From Rhynchopus euleeides (taxonomy: Eukaryota; Euglenozoa; Diplonemea; Diplonemida; Diplonemidae): DNA of 64,000 bases. The translations under genes were made by a program, and so were the position numbers. Below are positions 1-10,360 of this stretch, in pieces. Positions within the stretch are counted from its first letter, which is position 1; every line of letters begins with the position of its first letter. The notes below the pieces were generated by a model. It made no database searches. It had not been told where the DNA came from and saw only the letters and a program-made list of their open reading frames with translations. The stretch is from the NCBI GenBank assembly GCA_963210315.1, contig OY723287.1, positions 1,488,001 to 1,552,000 on the forward strand. Direction: 5' to 3'.

Positions 1-79
1 CCTGGAGCGATGCTCGTTTCATAACAACAGAGCAGGTTTTCCTTCCTCCCGCACGATCATCAGCACAGCTAGATCAGGC

Positions 80-385
80 GTGCCTTCCCCTTTCCCACGG
101 GCCTCACAGGCCTTGCGCTTCTTGGAGCGCAAGACTCGTGCTGTCCGTCCTTCTCGTTCTCGTTTCCTCCGGAAGCAGGTGTTGCGTGCGGTTCCGAAGC
201 GCACCCGCTGCATCCCCTCTCCCACCATCTTTCGTTCGGCGGCTATTCCGCGCTCTTTTCAACGCGTCGTCGCGAAGATTGCGCCTCAGTACCAGCAGGC
301 GCAATCTCCGGCTTCCAGTGTGTGTGTGTCCCCCCTCCTTTACAGCGCAACGAGGAGGAGAGCGAAACCGTGTGGTGTCACGTAG
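80..385 (+). pseudogene. possible histone H3-like fragment
   Basis: A 101-residue basic reading frame. Residues 60-71 (F-Q-R-V-V-A-K-I-A-P-Q-Y) resemble the H3 segment F-Q-R-L-V-R-E-I-A-Q-D-F, and a short S-S-V follows where H3 has S-S-A-V. The preceding stretch is Arg/Lys/Ser-rich like an H3 tail but is too short to hold a full first helix, and no complete histone fold follows. It lies just outside a hAT-like element. The match is short and could be chance. Confidence 0.15.
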
Positions 386-605
386 AGCAAAAGTAGGATA
401 GCGGGCCCGGTTCCTCACGGTATGGTCCTTCGGGGCCAGGCTGCGATGCCAGCACGCTAACCCAAATTGCAATACGAAACCCACGGATGACGTACGAATC
501 GTAATGGTGAAATACGAATCGTGCATATCGTATTTTATATCGCATTATATCGTATACGATTACGATATAAAATACGATATTATGCGATATTACGAATCGT
601 TTAGG

Positions 606-1115
606 ATGATGCATGGCCACACGGGGTGGGCACCGGGGAAAAAGGCACCCAGCACACCAACGAGGGGCGGCGAGACTACCACCACCACCCCAGATGAGTC
701 ACCCACTCCGAAGCCAAAGGCTCTCAAAGAGCAGCTGGCGAAGCAGAAAGCAGGGGCGCGAGTGAGCTACGTGACAGCGAAAACACGTCATGATAAGCTG
801 CAAGGCGATGCCAAAGACGTGTACGCCGTCAAGGATGTCGCGTCTCTGCAAACCCGCAAACCCCAGTGTTCTCCCGATGGCGAGTTTGGGGGCGAAAGTC
901 TCCATTTGTATTTTTTCCCCCGAAAACCCGACGGCGAGTTTCGGCATTTTTTTGGGGGTTGGGGCTGTCAGGCCCTGCGAAACTTGAGAAAGTCGCAAGA
1001 AATCACAAGACCAACACAAAAAGTCGCAAAAAATCACAAGAAATTGCGGAGAATGTTTGCGTTTATTTGTGTTTTTTTGTATAGCGTATCAGTTCTCGTG
1101 CGTCGTCTTTCGTAG
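606..1115 (+). CDS. possible N-terminal exon of the hAT-1 element
   Basis: An ATG lies at 606, just inside the left end of the element. The first ~85 codons are Thr/Pro/Lys-rich and hydrophilic and look coding; the remainder runs into the nested inverted repeat at 961 and is probably not coding. No domain is recognised. It could be the start of the transposase gene, separated from the catalytic part by an intron or by the nested insertion, or a chance frame. Confidence 0.22.
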   Translation: MMHGHTGWAPGKKAPSTPTRGGETTTTTPDESPTPKPKALKEQLAKQKAGARVSYVTAKTRHDKLQGDAKDVYAVKDVASLQTRKPQCSPDGEFGGESLHLYFFPRKPDGEFRHFFGGWGCQALRNLRKSQEITRPTQKVAKNHKKLRRMFAFICVFLYSVSVLVRRLS

Positions 1116-1232
1116 ACGTTCTGTACGATGCGGATCCGCTAATCCAACATAGCAAACGTTTTTTTGTGATTTTTTGTGAATGCCCTGTGAATTTTTGCGA
1201 TCTTTTCAAGTTTCACAGGGCCCGACAGCCCC
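961..1232. repeat. small inverted-repeat element nested in hAT-1
   Basis: The left end begins GGGGCTGTCAGGCCCTG and the right end is its imperfect reverse complement (CAGGGCCCGACAGCCCC at 1216-1232). Both ends continue into GAAACTTGA and AT-rich CAAAAAATCACA-type repeats. The size (~270 bp) and lack of an ORF suggest a MITE. No clear target duplication was found. Confidence 0.5.
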
Positions 1233-1373
1233 AGGGGTGGAATTTTTCACAGGTTTCAGACAGTTTTCCACTCATCGACCTGCACAACTTCCCAACAACG
1301 AGCGTCCCTGGGTTCGTGCCCCACTACGAACCGCAATTGATCCAAAGAGTCCCAGAACGCGAAGGAGAAGGCC

Positions 1374-1430
1374 AGATGTTCGCTACCGTGGCCTCCGGCG
1401 GCTGGGGGGCTCCGCCCCCTAAACCCCTGT
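1374..1430 (+). repeat. dispersed repeat K, single unit
   Basis: Member of a family found about 13 times in this window. The unit reads GATGTTC(A/G)CTACCGTGG, then a Gly/Pro-type GC stretch with a hairpin (GGGGGGCTCCGCCCCC), then CAGACCCCCC. This copy ends in CCCCCTAAACCCC rather than CCCCCCAGACCCC. Confidence 0.7.
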
Positions 1431-1665
1431 GCTGTGCACCTGTCGAGTGTGCATGTACCATTTGGTGTACCATGGCAAGTGGGAAACGGCACAACACCAG
1501 GAGTGCGACATGGTCGTGAGTGAAGACGGAGTACGTGCAGACTACCATCCCTGCACAACGAAGTCTGTACGACTTCCTCGTTGTCCACTCACACCGCACA
1601 TTGCAAAGCGTATCGATCAGAACGAATGTTGTTGCGGATATACGCGTGCATTGCATGAGGCGCTC

Positions 1666-1680
1666 GCGCGCGAAGCGCGC
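1666..1680 (+). repeat. GCGAAGC hairpin inside hAT-1
   Basis: A 15-bp palindrome GCGCGCGAAGCGCGC, followed within a few bases by a run of T. Near-identical GC hairpins with a GAA loop occur in two other hAT-type elements (35501-35523 and, on the other strand, 44348-44370) and at 41866-41884. Confidence 0.6.
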
Positions 1681-1748
1681 CAGCAATTTTTTTAGCACCC
1701 CTTTTTCCGGATCAAAGCTCGCCATCACCCGCCCGTGCGGTCGAGCAC

Positions 1749-2847
1749 CAGAAGAAGAAGCAGTCGGGCGGTGAAGACAAGAACGGCGACAGGCAAGGGA
1801 GGCAGCAGAAGGCGCACGGAGCCAATCCAGCACCGGAATTCGTGAGTGACCTGTCGTATTCACTTTGCATCGGCAATACCACGGCCAGCCAGGCGGAGCT
1901 TGTGGTGTTGGCGATTCGGAAACACCTGTACCCGAACATGCCCAGCGGACGCGCCCTCTTGCAGAAACACAGCAGCCACACGGATGCACTTCTGAAGGCG
2001 CTGAAAGATGCTCTCAAAGGTCGCACCGTGCCTATTGGCATCGACGGAACTACAGCAGCATCGATCCACACCTCGTACCTCGCTGTGACTGCATATGTTG
2101 GGCAACAACCGCTGCTGGTGTGCGTTGAGGTGTTCAGGCTGGGGTGAGCCCTGACGCAGTGATGCTTGAAGATGTGCTGCAGCGGCTCGAATGCGACTAC
2201 TCGTTTACGATCGCGTCTGTCAACATGGACAGATGCGCGACAAACCAGCGCCTCATCAAGCTCACAGGGCGTCTGTCGGTGTGGTGTTTGGGGCATCACG
2301 CCAACAAATGTTGCAAAGACTTCTACACGAAGCGCTTCCCCCTCGCCATCCAGTTCGTGACCTTCTTCTCACAGGCGCCGCGCACCACCTCAGAAACGAG
2401 GTGGTCAGCGCTGTTTCACGTCGTTGAGCATGTGGCACCCCGGACCGACCTGCTTGCAAGCTTCTTGCACGAAGAGCTTGAGCGCGCCTACAAACCGCAA
2501 AGTGTCCGAGAGTTACATTTGATCGGAGGGGATGGGTGGGGGGACATGCTCTCGGAGACCCAGACGATGCACAGAGCCTCCTACAGTTCTTCCTCTGGAT
2601 GAGCAACCCCCCCAGCGATCAGAAGTCCTGCTTTGTCGTGGGGGAAGTATGGAAGAGCATCTAACACGTCACCAACGAGGAACAACAACTTCTCAAAGAG
2701 CTGTGGGACACGTTTTCCTCAAGAGAGTTCTTTGAACTCATGGAGGTGATGGACCCGGAAGCAGTTGCCCAGGAGGTGATTACTGATGAAGTGCTGGAGG
2801 CGTCGGAAGAGAGGTGGCGGGACGTCTTGGGGCGTAACACCACTTAG
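1749..2847 (+). pseudogene. hAT-like transposase, frameshifted
   Basis: The coding signal is spread over three frames: 1749-2147, 2144-2602 and 2665-2847. Together they show the order of blocks seen in hAT transposases: a first acidic block (IGIDGTTAASIHTSYLAVT), a second region with NMDRCATNQRLIKL followed by LGHHANKCCKDF (the usual aspartate-then-CxxH region, here with H-H), then TRWSALFHVVEHV, matching the conserved RW motif. The acidic C-terminal tail ends in ERWRDVLGRNTT and a stop. A shift is needed at about 2144 and another before 2665, and an in-frame stop lies at 2662. A Cys/His-rich stretch at 1429-1500 could be a remnant BED-type zinc finger. The gene is inactive as it stands; it lies inside the hAT-1 inverted repeats. 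Confidence 0.6.
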
Positions 2848-3084
2848 CCGTGTCCCATCCTTGTGGTGTTGTCTCATGTGGCCACCTAGCCATCCCATTG
2901 CCTCCCTCAGAAGCCTGTAGTAATAGTGCGATATGGGCATATCGCATACGATATCAAGGCTGACTAAACACGATATAAATACGATATATTGCGATATATT
3001 GCGATATCGCCTTAAAAAATACGATACATATCGTATTTACGATATGATACGATATTACGATTCGTACGTCATCCGTGGAAACCC

Positions 3085-4153
3085 CTGAGATTTTTTGGGA
3101 GGGGGGGGTAGTTTTGCTAAGGGGGGGTCGGGGGTCGGGGGTCGGAGGGGTCTGGGGGTCGGATTCTTATCGGAAGCTATGCTCCGGGGGGGGGGGGGGG
3201 GGGCAGGTCAGAAATAATAATCTTGGTAGGGCAGGCTGGTCAGGCCTGCCCTACCAAGGTTTCGGACAGAAATTTAATAGGTAGGGCAGCTGCCCTACCT
3301 GCCTGACCAGGCACGAGTTCGCTGCGTGTCCCTCCCTGAGCTCAACAAGCATGAAGTGGCTCCATACACCGCATCCTTGGAAAACACGGAGTGACGGAGG
3401 CGCAGATCTGTGAAGTACGTGTCGTGGTATGAGGAAATCTCATGGAATATTTGCCACATCACAGGACCCTGTCAACGTCTCAACCAGATGGCGGAGGGCA
3501 GCGCTTGTGGGCCGACAACAATCACAACCCCCCACCCCCTCCCTCATCAAGCGAGAAGGTGCTGGGTGACTTGCTTTTCCATTCGCTCTCGACGATCAAG
3601 CCCCGCCTCATCAAGCTGCACATGACATGGTTGCTTATGTTTGGCGGCACAATCAACGGGCCCCCGTCATCTGGCGCACTGCGTGTCAGATTTTCGCTGT
3701 GATGCAACGCCCCGCTCCCAACTCGTCAGCGTTTTGACAGGCTTGAGGGGCGGGCGGGGCGCTATCAGTGTTTATATGATGTACATTTCGTGGAAGTATT
3801 TCGCTGAGAGTGGGCCTTCCTCAGGTGCTGTCGTTAGTGCGTGTACTGATCGGGATACCCCATCGTGTCCGGGTGGCTGGCGGGCGAAGCGAGAAACCAC
3901 CCGTGCCCCTGTGTCCCTGTGCCCCTGCTGCGACAGCTGATTGGGCATGAGTCAGGGTCGCAGGAGCAGAATTCTCCTAGTTGTTGAGCAGCGTGCATTT
4001 CCGAATTCTACCAATTACCCCCGTGGAAAGGCACTCCCTCAGAGCCAGGCACCGGGTGACACGGTGGCCCACGGGGCACGTCCGTGTTGACACACAGCGA
4101 CGAGTGTGGCCGCCCCAGCCGAGTTGTGTCTTTGTTTTTGATGGCGATGACAG
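3085..4153. other. region without supported gene; twin hairpins
   Basis: No credible gene. It contains G-tracts (3102-3203) and two hairpins that share GGTAGGGCAG: a 14-bp perfect stem with 9-base loop at 3222-3258 and a 22-bp perfect palindrome at 3279-3300. Small frames at 3410-3940 lack recognisable domains. Confidence 0.5.
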
Positions 4154-4253
4154 GGGGCCCTCGCTACCAGTCACAGCTCGCCAGTCAGTGAGGGGAAGTG
4201 GGGCTGTTGCTCGCTTTTCCTCACCCAGTCACATCTGGTAGCGAGGGGCACCC
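4154..4253. mobile_element. miniature inverted-repeat element, type H (H1)
   Basis: A 100-bp element with ends GGGGCCCTCGCTACCAG and CTGGTAGCGAGGGGCACCC. It is flanked by the direct repeat ACAG (4150-4153 and 4254-4257). Related copies are at 8008-8105 and 58870-58978. Confidence 0.65.
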
Positions 4254-4257
4254 ACAG

Positions 4258-5791
4258 TGCCAGCCCCGGATTATTTTTGGCCTCGGGTGACCACTCCCAG
4301 GCCAACGCTCAAACCCCCAAAGAAAGCCAAAGCTGTTGTTCACTCTGCGAGCAGAACTCACATCATCCCATCCAAACCAACAAAGCGAAAGAACTATATT
4401 TCTTTTTGGATTAGCACCTTCAATGCTTCATGCCAATTTCGCGGGCTTCAACGCAGCCTTGACACAGCAAGTGTGCTCAACATATGTAGACCAGAACTGT
4501 TCTCACACAGTTGCTATGAGGGCGAAAGGAGTACGATTTGGGGGTGGGGGGGGGGGGGCATTTTTCTTGTTTCACACAAGGTGCATTACAGAAGTCACTT
4601 TGGCGTGTTGTACACTTCGTAGTCGTCAGAGTCGCGGGCAAACAAGGTTGTCTAGTTTTGTTTGAAACCGGGGATCAAATGGATTTGCCAGGCCTGTTCC
4701 TGTTTTTACTCGTGCTACCTTCTGGTCACGACACCACACCACACCACACCACACCATCGGGTGTGCAGTTAAGGGTGAGCAAGTCCTGCACTCTACTGCG
4801 GCCCGTTCGTTCCTCCTCTCCTTTTCGTAGCTCGGAGCGCTTTTTTGTGAACGTTGCATGTGATGCTTTCATGCAGAGAAGTCAGCCCGACTGATGCGCT
4901 GCATTCTGCCCCTTACGTCGGGCAGGGGCAGGCAGGGGTGGGGCGACCGACGCCTGACTTTGCCCAAGTCGGGCTGATTCGGCGACTGATGTGATGTGGG
5001 TTGATCGCAAAAATATTCTGCGTGAATGCGGTTGCGACTGGCAGTCACAGGAGCTGTGTGTGACAATCATCTGCTCCTCCGATTGCACCCTGCACGCTTT
5101 GCTTGCATGTTCCCCCCCGTGTGTCCCCGTGATTTGTGGAACCAAAACTTGAAATGAGAGTCGGGAAACGCCATCCATTCTTCTGATGAACATCACCTCC
5201 AATTTGGACCTGGTGGTCCTCTGCAATGGAAACCCTGCCCCCACATATTACGGCGCTGACTGCGCAGGGTTGGGCTGCTGTGGCCGTCATTCACGGCCTG
5301 CTTGGAGGAAACATGTCTACTTCAGCAGGGCAGGTGACAGCGACACTGATGCAGTTTGTCGCAGAGCAGAGACCAGAGAGGTGCCATCTTACTTTTGGTT
5401 CACACTATTTTTTACTGCAACAGGGGAATCTGCCAGTGTCAAAAAGATAGTAGGCAGTGCTCGGGCAACAAATCCAACCTCCTCATCAGGCTGCGGAGTT
5501 GATTTTGTTTTGCCCGGATTTGGCGCACAAACAACAGCCTTATCTTTTGTGTGTGAACAAGATCAGTCACATCACCTACATCCACATCAACCAAACGTGC
5601 TCAACACACCAGCCCCACCGAGGGCGTGCTTCCCTTCTACCCCCCCGCCCCCCCGCCCCCATCAGTCCCATAGGTATGTGTGCTGTCAGAGTACCTCGTC
5701 ATGGTATCCAGGTGCACACACCTCCACTCTCCCACCCGCTCCCCTCTGCTACCGCCTTCTGCTTTTTATCACCCCCCCCCCCCCCTCACTG
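4258..5791. other. region without supported gene; dispersed repeat copy
   Basis: No supported gene. 4385-4530 is a copy of a ~150-bp dispersed repeat (GATTAGCACCTTCAATG... GTTCTCACACAGTTGC) also found at about 7400-7545, 7588-7750 and, inverted, 59420-59560. 4730-4756 is an ACACC microsatellite. 5410-5540 resembles the dispersed sequence at 29860-29975, 33540-33690 and 40700-40805. Confidence 0.5.
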
Positions 5792-6420
5792 CTGAGAATA
5801 AGGTTTGGGGGTCCGGGACTTGGGACTTGGGACTTGGTTATTCTCAGTCGGACTTGGGACATGGTGCGGGAGGGGGTGGCGTGAGGCGACCGGAAACCCG
5901 GTTCATTTGCATGTTTGGAGCCCGTGCAGATCGTGACGGGGTCATTTTGGCCATGTGGCGCCTGCATCACCCCTGAAATGATGTTGCCAGGCTGGAGGTG
6001 ACTCCAGTGGTCACACTGACCGGGTCAGACCCTCGGGACCTCATGACTAAGTCACCCACCAGACCAGGACCTCGATCCTGATCAAGACAGAACCCACAAG
6101 CTGAGATCCGCCCAGGCCCTGACCTGGTCCAGGACTTTGGTCATGCCAGTGGTCTGAGTGGGTCCCACTGCGGGTCGCCCCCTTGGTCCCTGGGGTCTTG
6201 GTCGGACCCCCAGGGGCCCCAAAATTGGATTTCGGAGTTGGGATTTCCGGATATTCTCCGAACTGTGGTGGGGTCATTTTGATCTGGGAGATGAGTTTCG
6301 TTGGTTGCAAAAAAGTTTTTCTGGCCCCACCTCAGGTGAAAAGGGGCTATTGTAAGGGTGAAGACCAGCCACGGATTTGGGGCTCGGGACTCGGGACTTG
6401 GGACTTGGCCTTATTCTCAG
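5792..6420. repeat. inverted-repeat element with CTGAGAATAAGG ends
   Basis: The left end GCTGAGAATAAGG is mirrored at the right end as CCTTATTCTCAGC. Both ends continue inward into repeated GGGACTTGG words. It is about 630 bp with no ORF of note. No target duplication could be identified. Confidence 0.45.
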
Positions 6421-6582
6421 CATTGCCCCCCCTCCCCCTCCCCGACCTGACATGCAAATGGAATGACTGAAGGCATCACTGCGGTCACATGGGCTACATA
6501 AACCTGGCTACAATGATGACACCAGTTACGCACATTTCCACAGATGAGTGCCTTGACGTTTGATCATGAGAACCAAAGAACG

Positions 6583-6748
6583 TTTTTGCATACCATCACA
6601 GCCTAATTGCCCACACAGTACAACAACACAACACAGGCCGGAAAAACACACTGGATTTCAGACACAACCTGCATAACGAGTGAAGGGTGAAGAGTGAAGA
6701 GTGAAGGGTGATTTATCATTCTTGTGCTCCCTTCAAATTCGATTTCAC
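6583..6748 (+). repeat. dispersed repeat L, copy 1
   Basis: About 165 bp, nearly identical to 21517-21658 apart from a GTGAAGA-type microsatellite that has extra units here (6680-6713). Confidence 0.7.
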
Positions 6749-6974
6749 GACTCCCCCTCCCCGACCTCGGCCCCTTTCCAGGCGGCAGCAGCCTTCACAG
6801 TTTTGTCAGTTTTATGCGAGTTGCGGGATCTGCAAAAAAGGTTGTCAACGCCCCCCCTCGAGTGTTGCTGCAATATACATCTCTTTGCACCCGATGCCAC
6901 ACCAACCCATTCCACGTGCCGTGTATTGTGCGATTCGCAGACAGGGGGGCTGAAGGGGCTGTCCGATTTGTATA

Positions 6975-7319
6975 CCGTATACGTAAATATTTTGGAACGT
7001 AAATATTATGGAACGTAAATATTATGGAACGTAAATATTTTGGAACGCTGGTGGGTTGGCGTTCCAGATTTTTTTCGTTCCATAATATTTACAGGGCTTT
7101 CTGCGACTCGGGGACTTGGACCAGGTGATCGGACGGCGTACAGAGTCCCTGACGGGACCTACTCGTGCACTTTTCGCGCGATTCCTGACGCAAGCCGTCC
7201 TCACCACCGAGTCCCCAACTGGCCCTGTAAATATTTTGGAACGTAAATATTATGGAACGGACCGGCCAAAAATGGGCCCGTTCCATAATATTTACGTTCC
7301 ATAATATTTACGTATACGG
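6975..7319. mobile_element. TA-inserting inverted-repeat element F, copy 1
   Basis: The ends are CCGTATACGTAAATATT and its reverse complement, with TA on both sides (6973-6974 and 7320-7321). The subterminal regions are arrays of a 16-bp unit (CGTAAATATTNTGGAA), three more units than in copy 2 (42902-43199), which lies in the opposite orientation. The ~180-bp core has no convincing gene. Superfamily is not assigned; a TA duplication is typical of Tc1/mariner-like elements. Confidence 0.8.
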
Positions 7320-7399
7320 TATTCGGTGACGATTTCTTTTGCCAGTTACGAGCGACGAATCATAACGAGGTCGCGAAGTAACGAAGAGAAATTGTACGA

Positions 7400-7750
7400 C
7401 CGAAGCTTTCGGATTGGCACCTTCATGCCATTCCACAGGGCCTCAAACAGCCTTGACGCAGCAATGTGTGTCAACAAAAAGGTGGCACGGATCTGTTCTC
7501 ACACAGCTGGTCAGCGTGTCTACCATATAGCGAAAAGGGTCCGATATTTTAGAAAAAGAAGATCGAAAAAAGAAACCGTGCGTACGACTGGAGCTTTAGG
7601 ATTAGCACCTTCAATGAATCAGGCCACTTCGCAGGGCCTCACCACAGCCTTGAGACGCAAGTGTCTGCTCCACATAAATAGTCCGGAGCTGTTCCCACAC
7701 AGTTGCTGGAGAGGGTGTCTGCATAGTAAAGCAAAATGTGTGCGATTTTT
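7400..7750 (+). repeat. two tandem copies of the 150-bp dispersed repeat
   Basis: 7400-7545 and 7588-7750 are diverged copies of the repeat at 4385-4530. Each has GCACCTTCA near the start, a CAGCCTTGA(C/G) word in the middle and CACACAG(C/T)TG near the end. Confidence 0.55.
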
Positions 7751-8007
7751 TTTGAGTTCACCAGAAAAAACAGAACAGAACCTGGGTGGGGATCCGTATC
7801 CGGAACAGGTGGGCAGTCTGCGGCACCACCGTTTTCCCCACCCACCCTCTTTCCCGCTCAGCATCCCAATGTTTCTTCTACACCACTTACCTGCATCCAT
7901 GAATGTGCGACCTCCATGCTGGGCATGTGCCCCCGCGCTGCCAGAAGAACCCGAGACAGCAGCGGCCCCTCCTATGAATACACCGCCAAAAAACCTGTTA
8001 TTCAAAT

Positions 8008-8105
8008 GGGCCCTCGCTACCAGTCACAGCTCGTCAGTCAGTGAGGGGAAGTGGGGCTGTTGCTAACTTTTTCTCACGCAGTCATATCTGGGAGCGGGGG
8101 CCCCC
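8008..8105. mobile_element. miniature inverted-repeat element, type H (H2)
   Basis: A 98-bp element with ends GGGCCCTCGCTACCAGTCAC and GGGAGCGGGGGCCCCC. It is the same family as 4154-4253 and 58870-58978, and the interior GTCAGTGAGGGGAAGTGG is shared with the first copy. The flanks AAAT/AAAG suggest a 3-bp AAA duplication. Confidence 0.6.
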
Positions 8106-8357
8106 AAAGTGTTCAATCAAAAGCCCTTGCTGGTGCGGAGCCGTGTGCACTCCGCCGATTTTTTTGTGTGTGCGTTTCACCACAACCTCTCCCCCTCCCC
8201 ATTCCCCCGTGTTCAGTGACATGTGTCGATAGTGTTCCATTTTGTCAGAACAACGCGTTTTTCCAACTAAAAATACTCGTGGCAGCGTTCGGTATCTGCA
8301 CACATGCACTAGCAGGCACCGTTCGTACAAACAAAAACCGGGTTCGTCCAGGTAAAG

Positions 8358-8770
8358 ATGGCGCAGCTGCGTGAGGCGAAATGGACTGAGATCCATATCC
8401 CTGCACTGCCGAAAGATGCGCCGAAGGCCGCCCCCCGCACGAATTGTTGTTTCGCTTCGTGTGGGGTTGAGCACAAGGCCGCGCAAAGCCGGTCTTGCTG
8501 GCGCTGTGGTGGGCGTGGCCGGGCTCAGTGTCCTGAGTGGAAGAAGGTTAGCGGCGAGGATGATCTTCTTGCGAAGTTCCTCGAGCCCCCGTCTGACGCT
8601 CCGTGGTGCTGCCCATCGTGCGCCTTCGCCGTGCATCATGGGGGATCGAGGATCACGAGTGCGAGGTCCGACCTGAATATGTTCCGACGGCTGAGAATGT
8701 CGCCGATCAGTACACGAGGCTGTGAGCCTTACAGCAGTAAAAGAAAAAGGGAGGGGGGTGAGTACCTAAA
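8358..8770 (+). CDS. Cys-rich possible zinc-finger protein fragment
   Basis: From an ATG at 8358 the first ~100 codons are plausible protein. A basic N-terminus is followed by CCFASC, CWRC, a lone Cys before EW, and WCCPSC, a spacing reminiscent of a degraded PHD-type zinc finger. After about 8700 the frame continues to 9341 but loses coding character and overlaps the upstream region of the epimerase gene. The stretch is bounded by two copies of the 18-mer ACCGTTCGTACAAACAAA (8318-8335 and 8778-8795), suggesting an inserted or duplicated segment. Function unknown. Confidence 0.3.
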
Positions 8771-9250
8771 AAGAATGACCGTTCGTACAAACAAAGAACG
8801 CAACTCCAAGTCTTTTTGTATTGGCTCACTCGCGCGTTCGTCTGAAAGAAGAAACAAATCAAAACGAAAACTACAGCCAGGGTTGTGGCCTTTCCGTTTC
8901 CTTTCCCTCTCTCTTTTTGCTGTCACTCGTGTTGGTTTTGTTGTGTCTGTCGGTTTGGGTCCCGCCACCAACGCTCCAGATATTCTCCCGGCATGCAAGG
9001 GCAGTGCCAGTGAGAGGGGCCGTGTTCGGGATGCTCTGACGGAAGACGCCTCCAGCTCCAGTGATGCATCCGCACATACAACTGTACGCAGCGAAGCGTG
9101 CCTCGCGTTACCCCCGCCCCCCTTCCCTCCCCCAGCACGCTCACCCTCTCTTGGTGCCGAACGCCACTTGCAATTGCCCTTGCCGAACACACACACCCCG
9201 CCTCTGTCAGGTCAGATACACTCGGCCCCTCTCTACACAAAGGCAATCCT

Positions 9251-10360
9251 ATGGTCGAAGTCACCGAGAAATGGGGCGGCGTTGAGGAGGCTGTGCTGTA
9301 CACCTTCAGCAGCGATTCGGGAAGGCTCCAGGCAAAGGTGACGAACTACGGTGCCACGCTTGCCAGTCTCAAGGTGAAGGACGCGAAGGGTGACATGCGC
9401 GAGGTTACCGTTGGGTACGACACCATCCAGCAGTGGCAGGCTGGCGGGAACTACTTCGGGTGCACCGTCGGGCGGTATGGGAACCGGATTAAAGAGGGGA
9501 AGTTCTCCCTCGATGGAACAGCCTACACGCTGCACCACACCAACAACGGCAACAACCATCTCCACGGCGGCGACAAGGGGTACGACAAGCGGTTCTGGAA
9601 GGGCGAGGTCGTTGAAACGCCTGCGTCCCGCGGTGTGAAGCTGACGCTCGTCTCCCCTGACGGGGACAACGGGTACCCCGGGGAGCTGCACATCACCGCG
9701 TGGGTCATGCTCAACACGGATGACGAGCTGCTGTTGAAGTGGCGTGCCAACGTTGATGGCAAGAAGACCATCGTCAACCTGACAAACCACACCTACTGGA
9801 ACCTGGGGGGCTGGGTGGAGTCGGCGCCACGCGACATCCTCGACCACAAGCTGACTGCCAAGGCAGACCGCTATGTGGAAGTGGATGACGAGGCAATCCC
9901 GACGGGAAAGCTCCCCGCTACCGAGTCCTCCCCCTTCGACTTCGCTGCGCCCCATGCCATCGGGGAGCGCGTGGATGCGGATCTGATGAAGCCCGTCAAG
10001 GGTTACGACCACACGCTGGTGTTCGCCAGCCCGCACGACCCTGCGGCTGCACAGCCCGAGCCTGCTGATAAGGACTGGTCGGCGTCACTTCCCCACCAAG
10101 TAACGCTGGAGTGTGAGGCAACCGGCCTGGGGTATAAGCTGTTCACATCCGAGCCTGGGGTGCAGCTGTACACAGGGAACTACCTTGATGCATCCACGGA
10201 GAAGGGCTTCGGTGGGAAGACGGTGGCGCACAGGGGGGCCCTGTGCTTGGAGTGCCAGCACTTCCCAGATGCGCCCAACCAGCCTGGGTTTCCGTCGACA
10301 ACGCTCAGCCCCGGTGAGGTGTACAACCACACGACAGTGCATAAGTTCACGGTGCAGTGA
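9251..10360 (+). CDS. GALM: aldose 1-epimerase (galactose mutarotase)
   Basis: A 369-residue cytosolic-type enzyme that interconverts the alpha and beta anomers of galactose and other aldoses, feeding the Leloir pathway. Family motifs appear in order: GRYGNRI (N78-R79), NNHLHGG (H105), NHTYWNLGG (H180), GYDHTLVF (D253) and LCLECQHFPDAPNQPGFPS (E334). H105, H180, D253 and E334 correspond to the substrate-binding and catalytic residues of human GALM and bacterial GalM. The ATG at 9251 is chosen because homology starts a few residues later; the upstream open frame from 9098 is Pro-rich and unlike the family. No targeting peptide is visible. The protein is slightly longer than typical members (~340) because of an Ala/Pro-rich loop at about residues 261-282. 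No intron is needed. Confidence 0.95.
   Translation: MVEVTEKWGGVEEAVLYTFSSDSGRLQAKVTNYGATLASLKVKDAKGDMREVTVGYDTIQQWQAGGNYFGCTVGRYGNRIKEGKFSLDGTAYTLHHTNNGNNHLHGGDKGYDKRFWKGEVVETPASRGVKLTLVSPDGDNGYPGELHITAWVMLNTDDELLLKWRANVDGKKTIVNLTNHTYWNLGGWVESAPRDILDHKLTAKADRYVEVDDEAIPTGKLPATESSPFDFAAPHAIGERVDADLMKPVKGYDHTLVFASPHDPAAAQPEPADKDWSASLPHQVTLECEATGLGYKLFTSEPGVQLYTGNYLDASTEKGFGGKTVAHRGALCLECQHFPDAPNQPGFPSTTLSPGEVYNHTTVHKFTVQ

Larger units (their letters stand above)
482..3077. mobile_element. hAT-like DNA transposon, decayed (hAT-1)
   Basis: The ends are a perfect 23-bp terminal inverted repeat (482-504 and 3055-3077, beginning CACGGATGACGTACG). The element is flanked by the 6-bp direct repeat GAAACC (476-481 and 3078-3083); shifted by one base the flanks also read as an 8-bp repeat with 7 matches, the usual hAT length. 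Inside each end are many copies of CGATAT/ATATCG-type words (about 525-603 and 2930-3060). The interior holds a broken transposase with hAT-like blocks, a nested inverted-repeat element at 961-1232 and a dispersed repeat at 1374. Classification rests on the protein blocks; the CACGG end is not the most typical hAT terminus. Confidence 0.7.

Noticed and set aside
5186-5884. 232-codon frame
   Set aside because: Crosses a dispersed repeat and poly-C tracts and shows no domain; composition matches non-coding neighbours.
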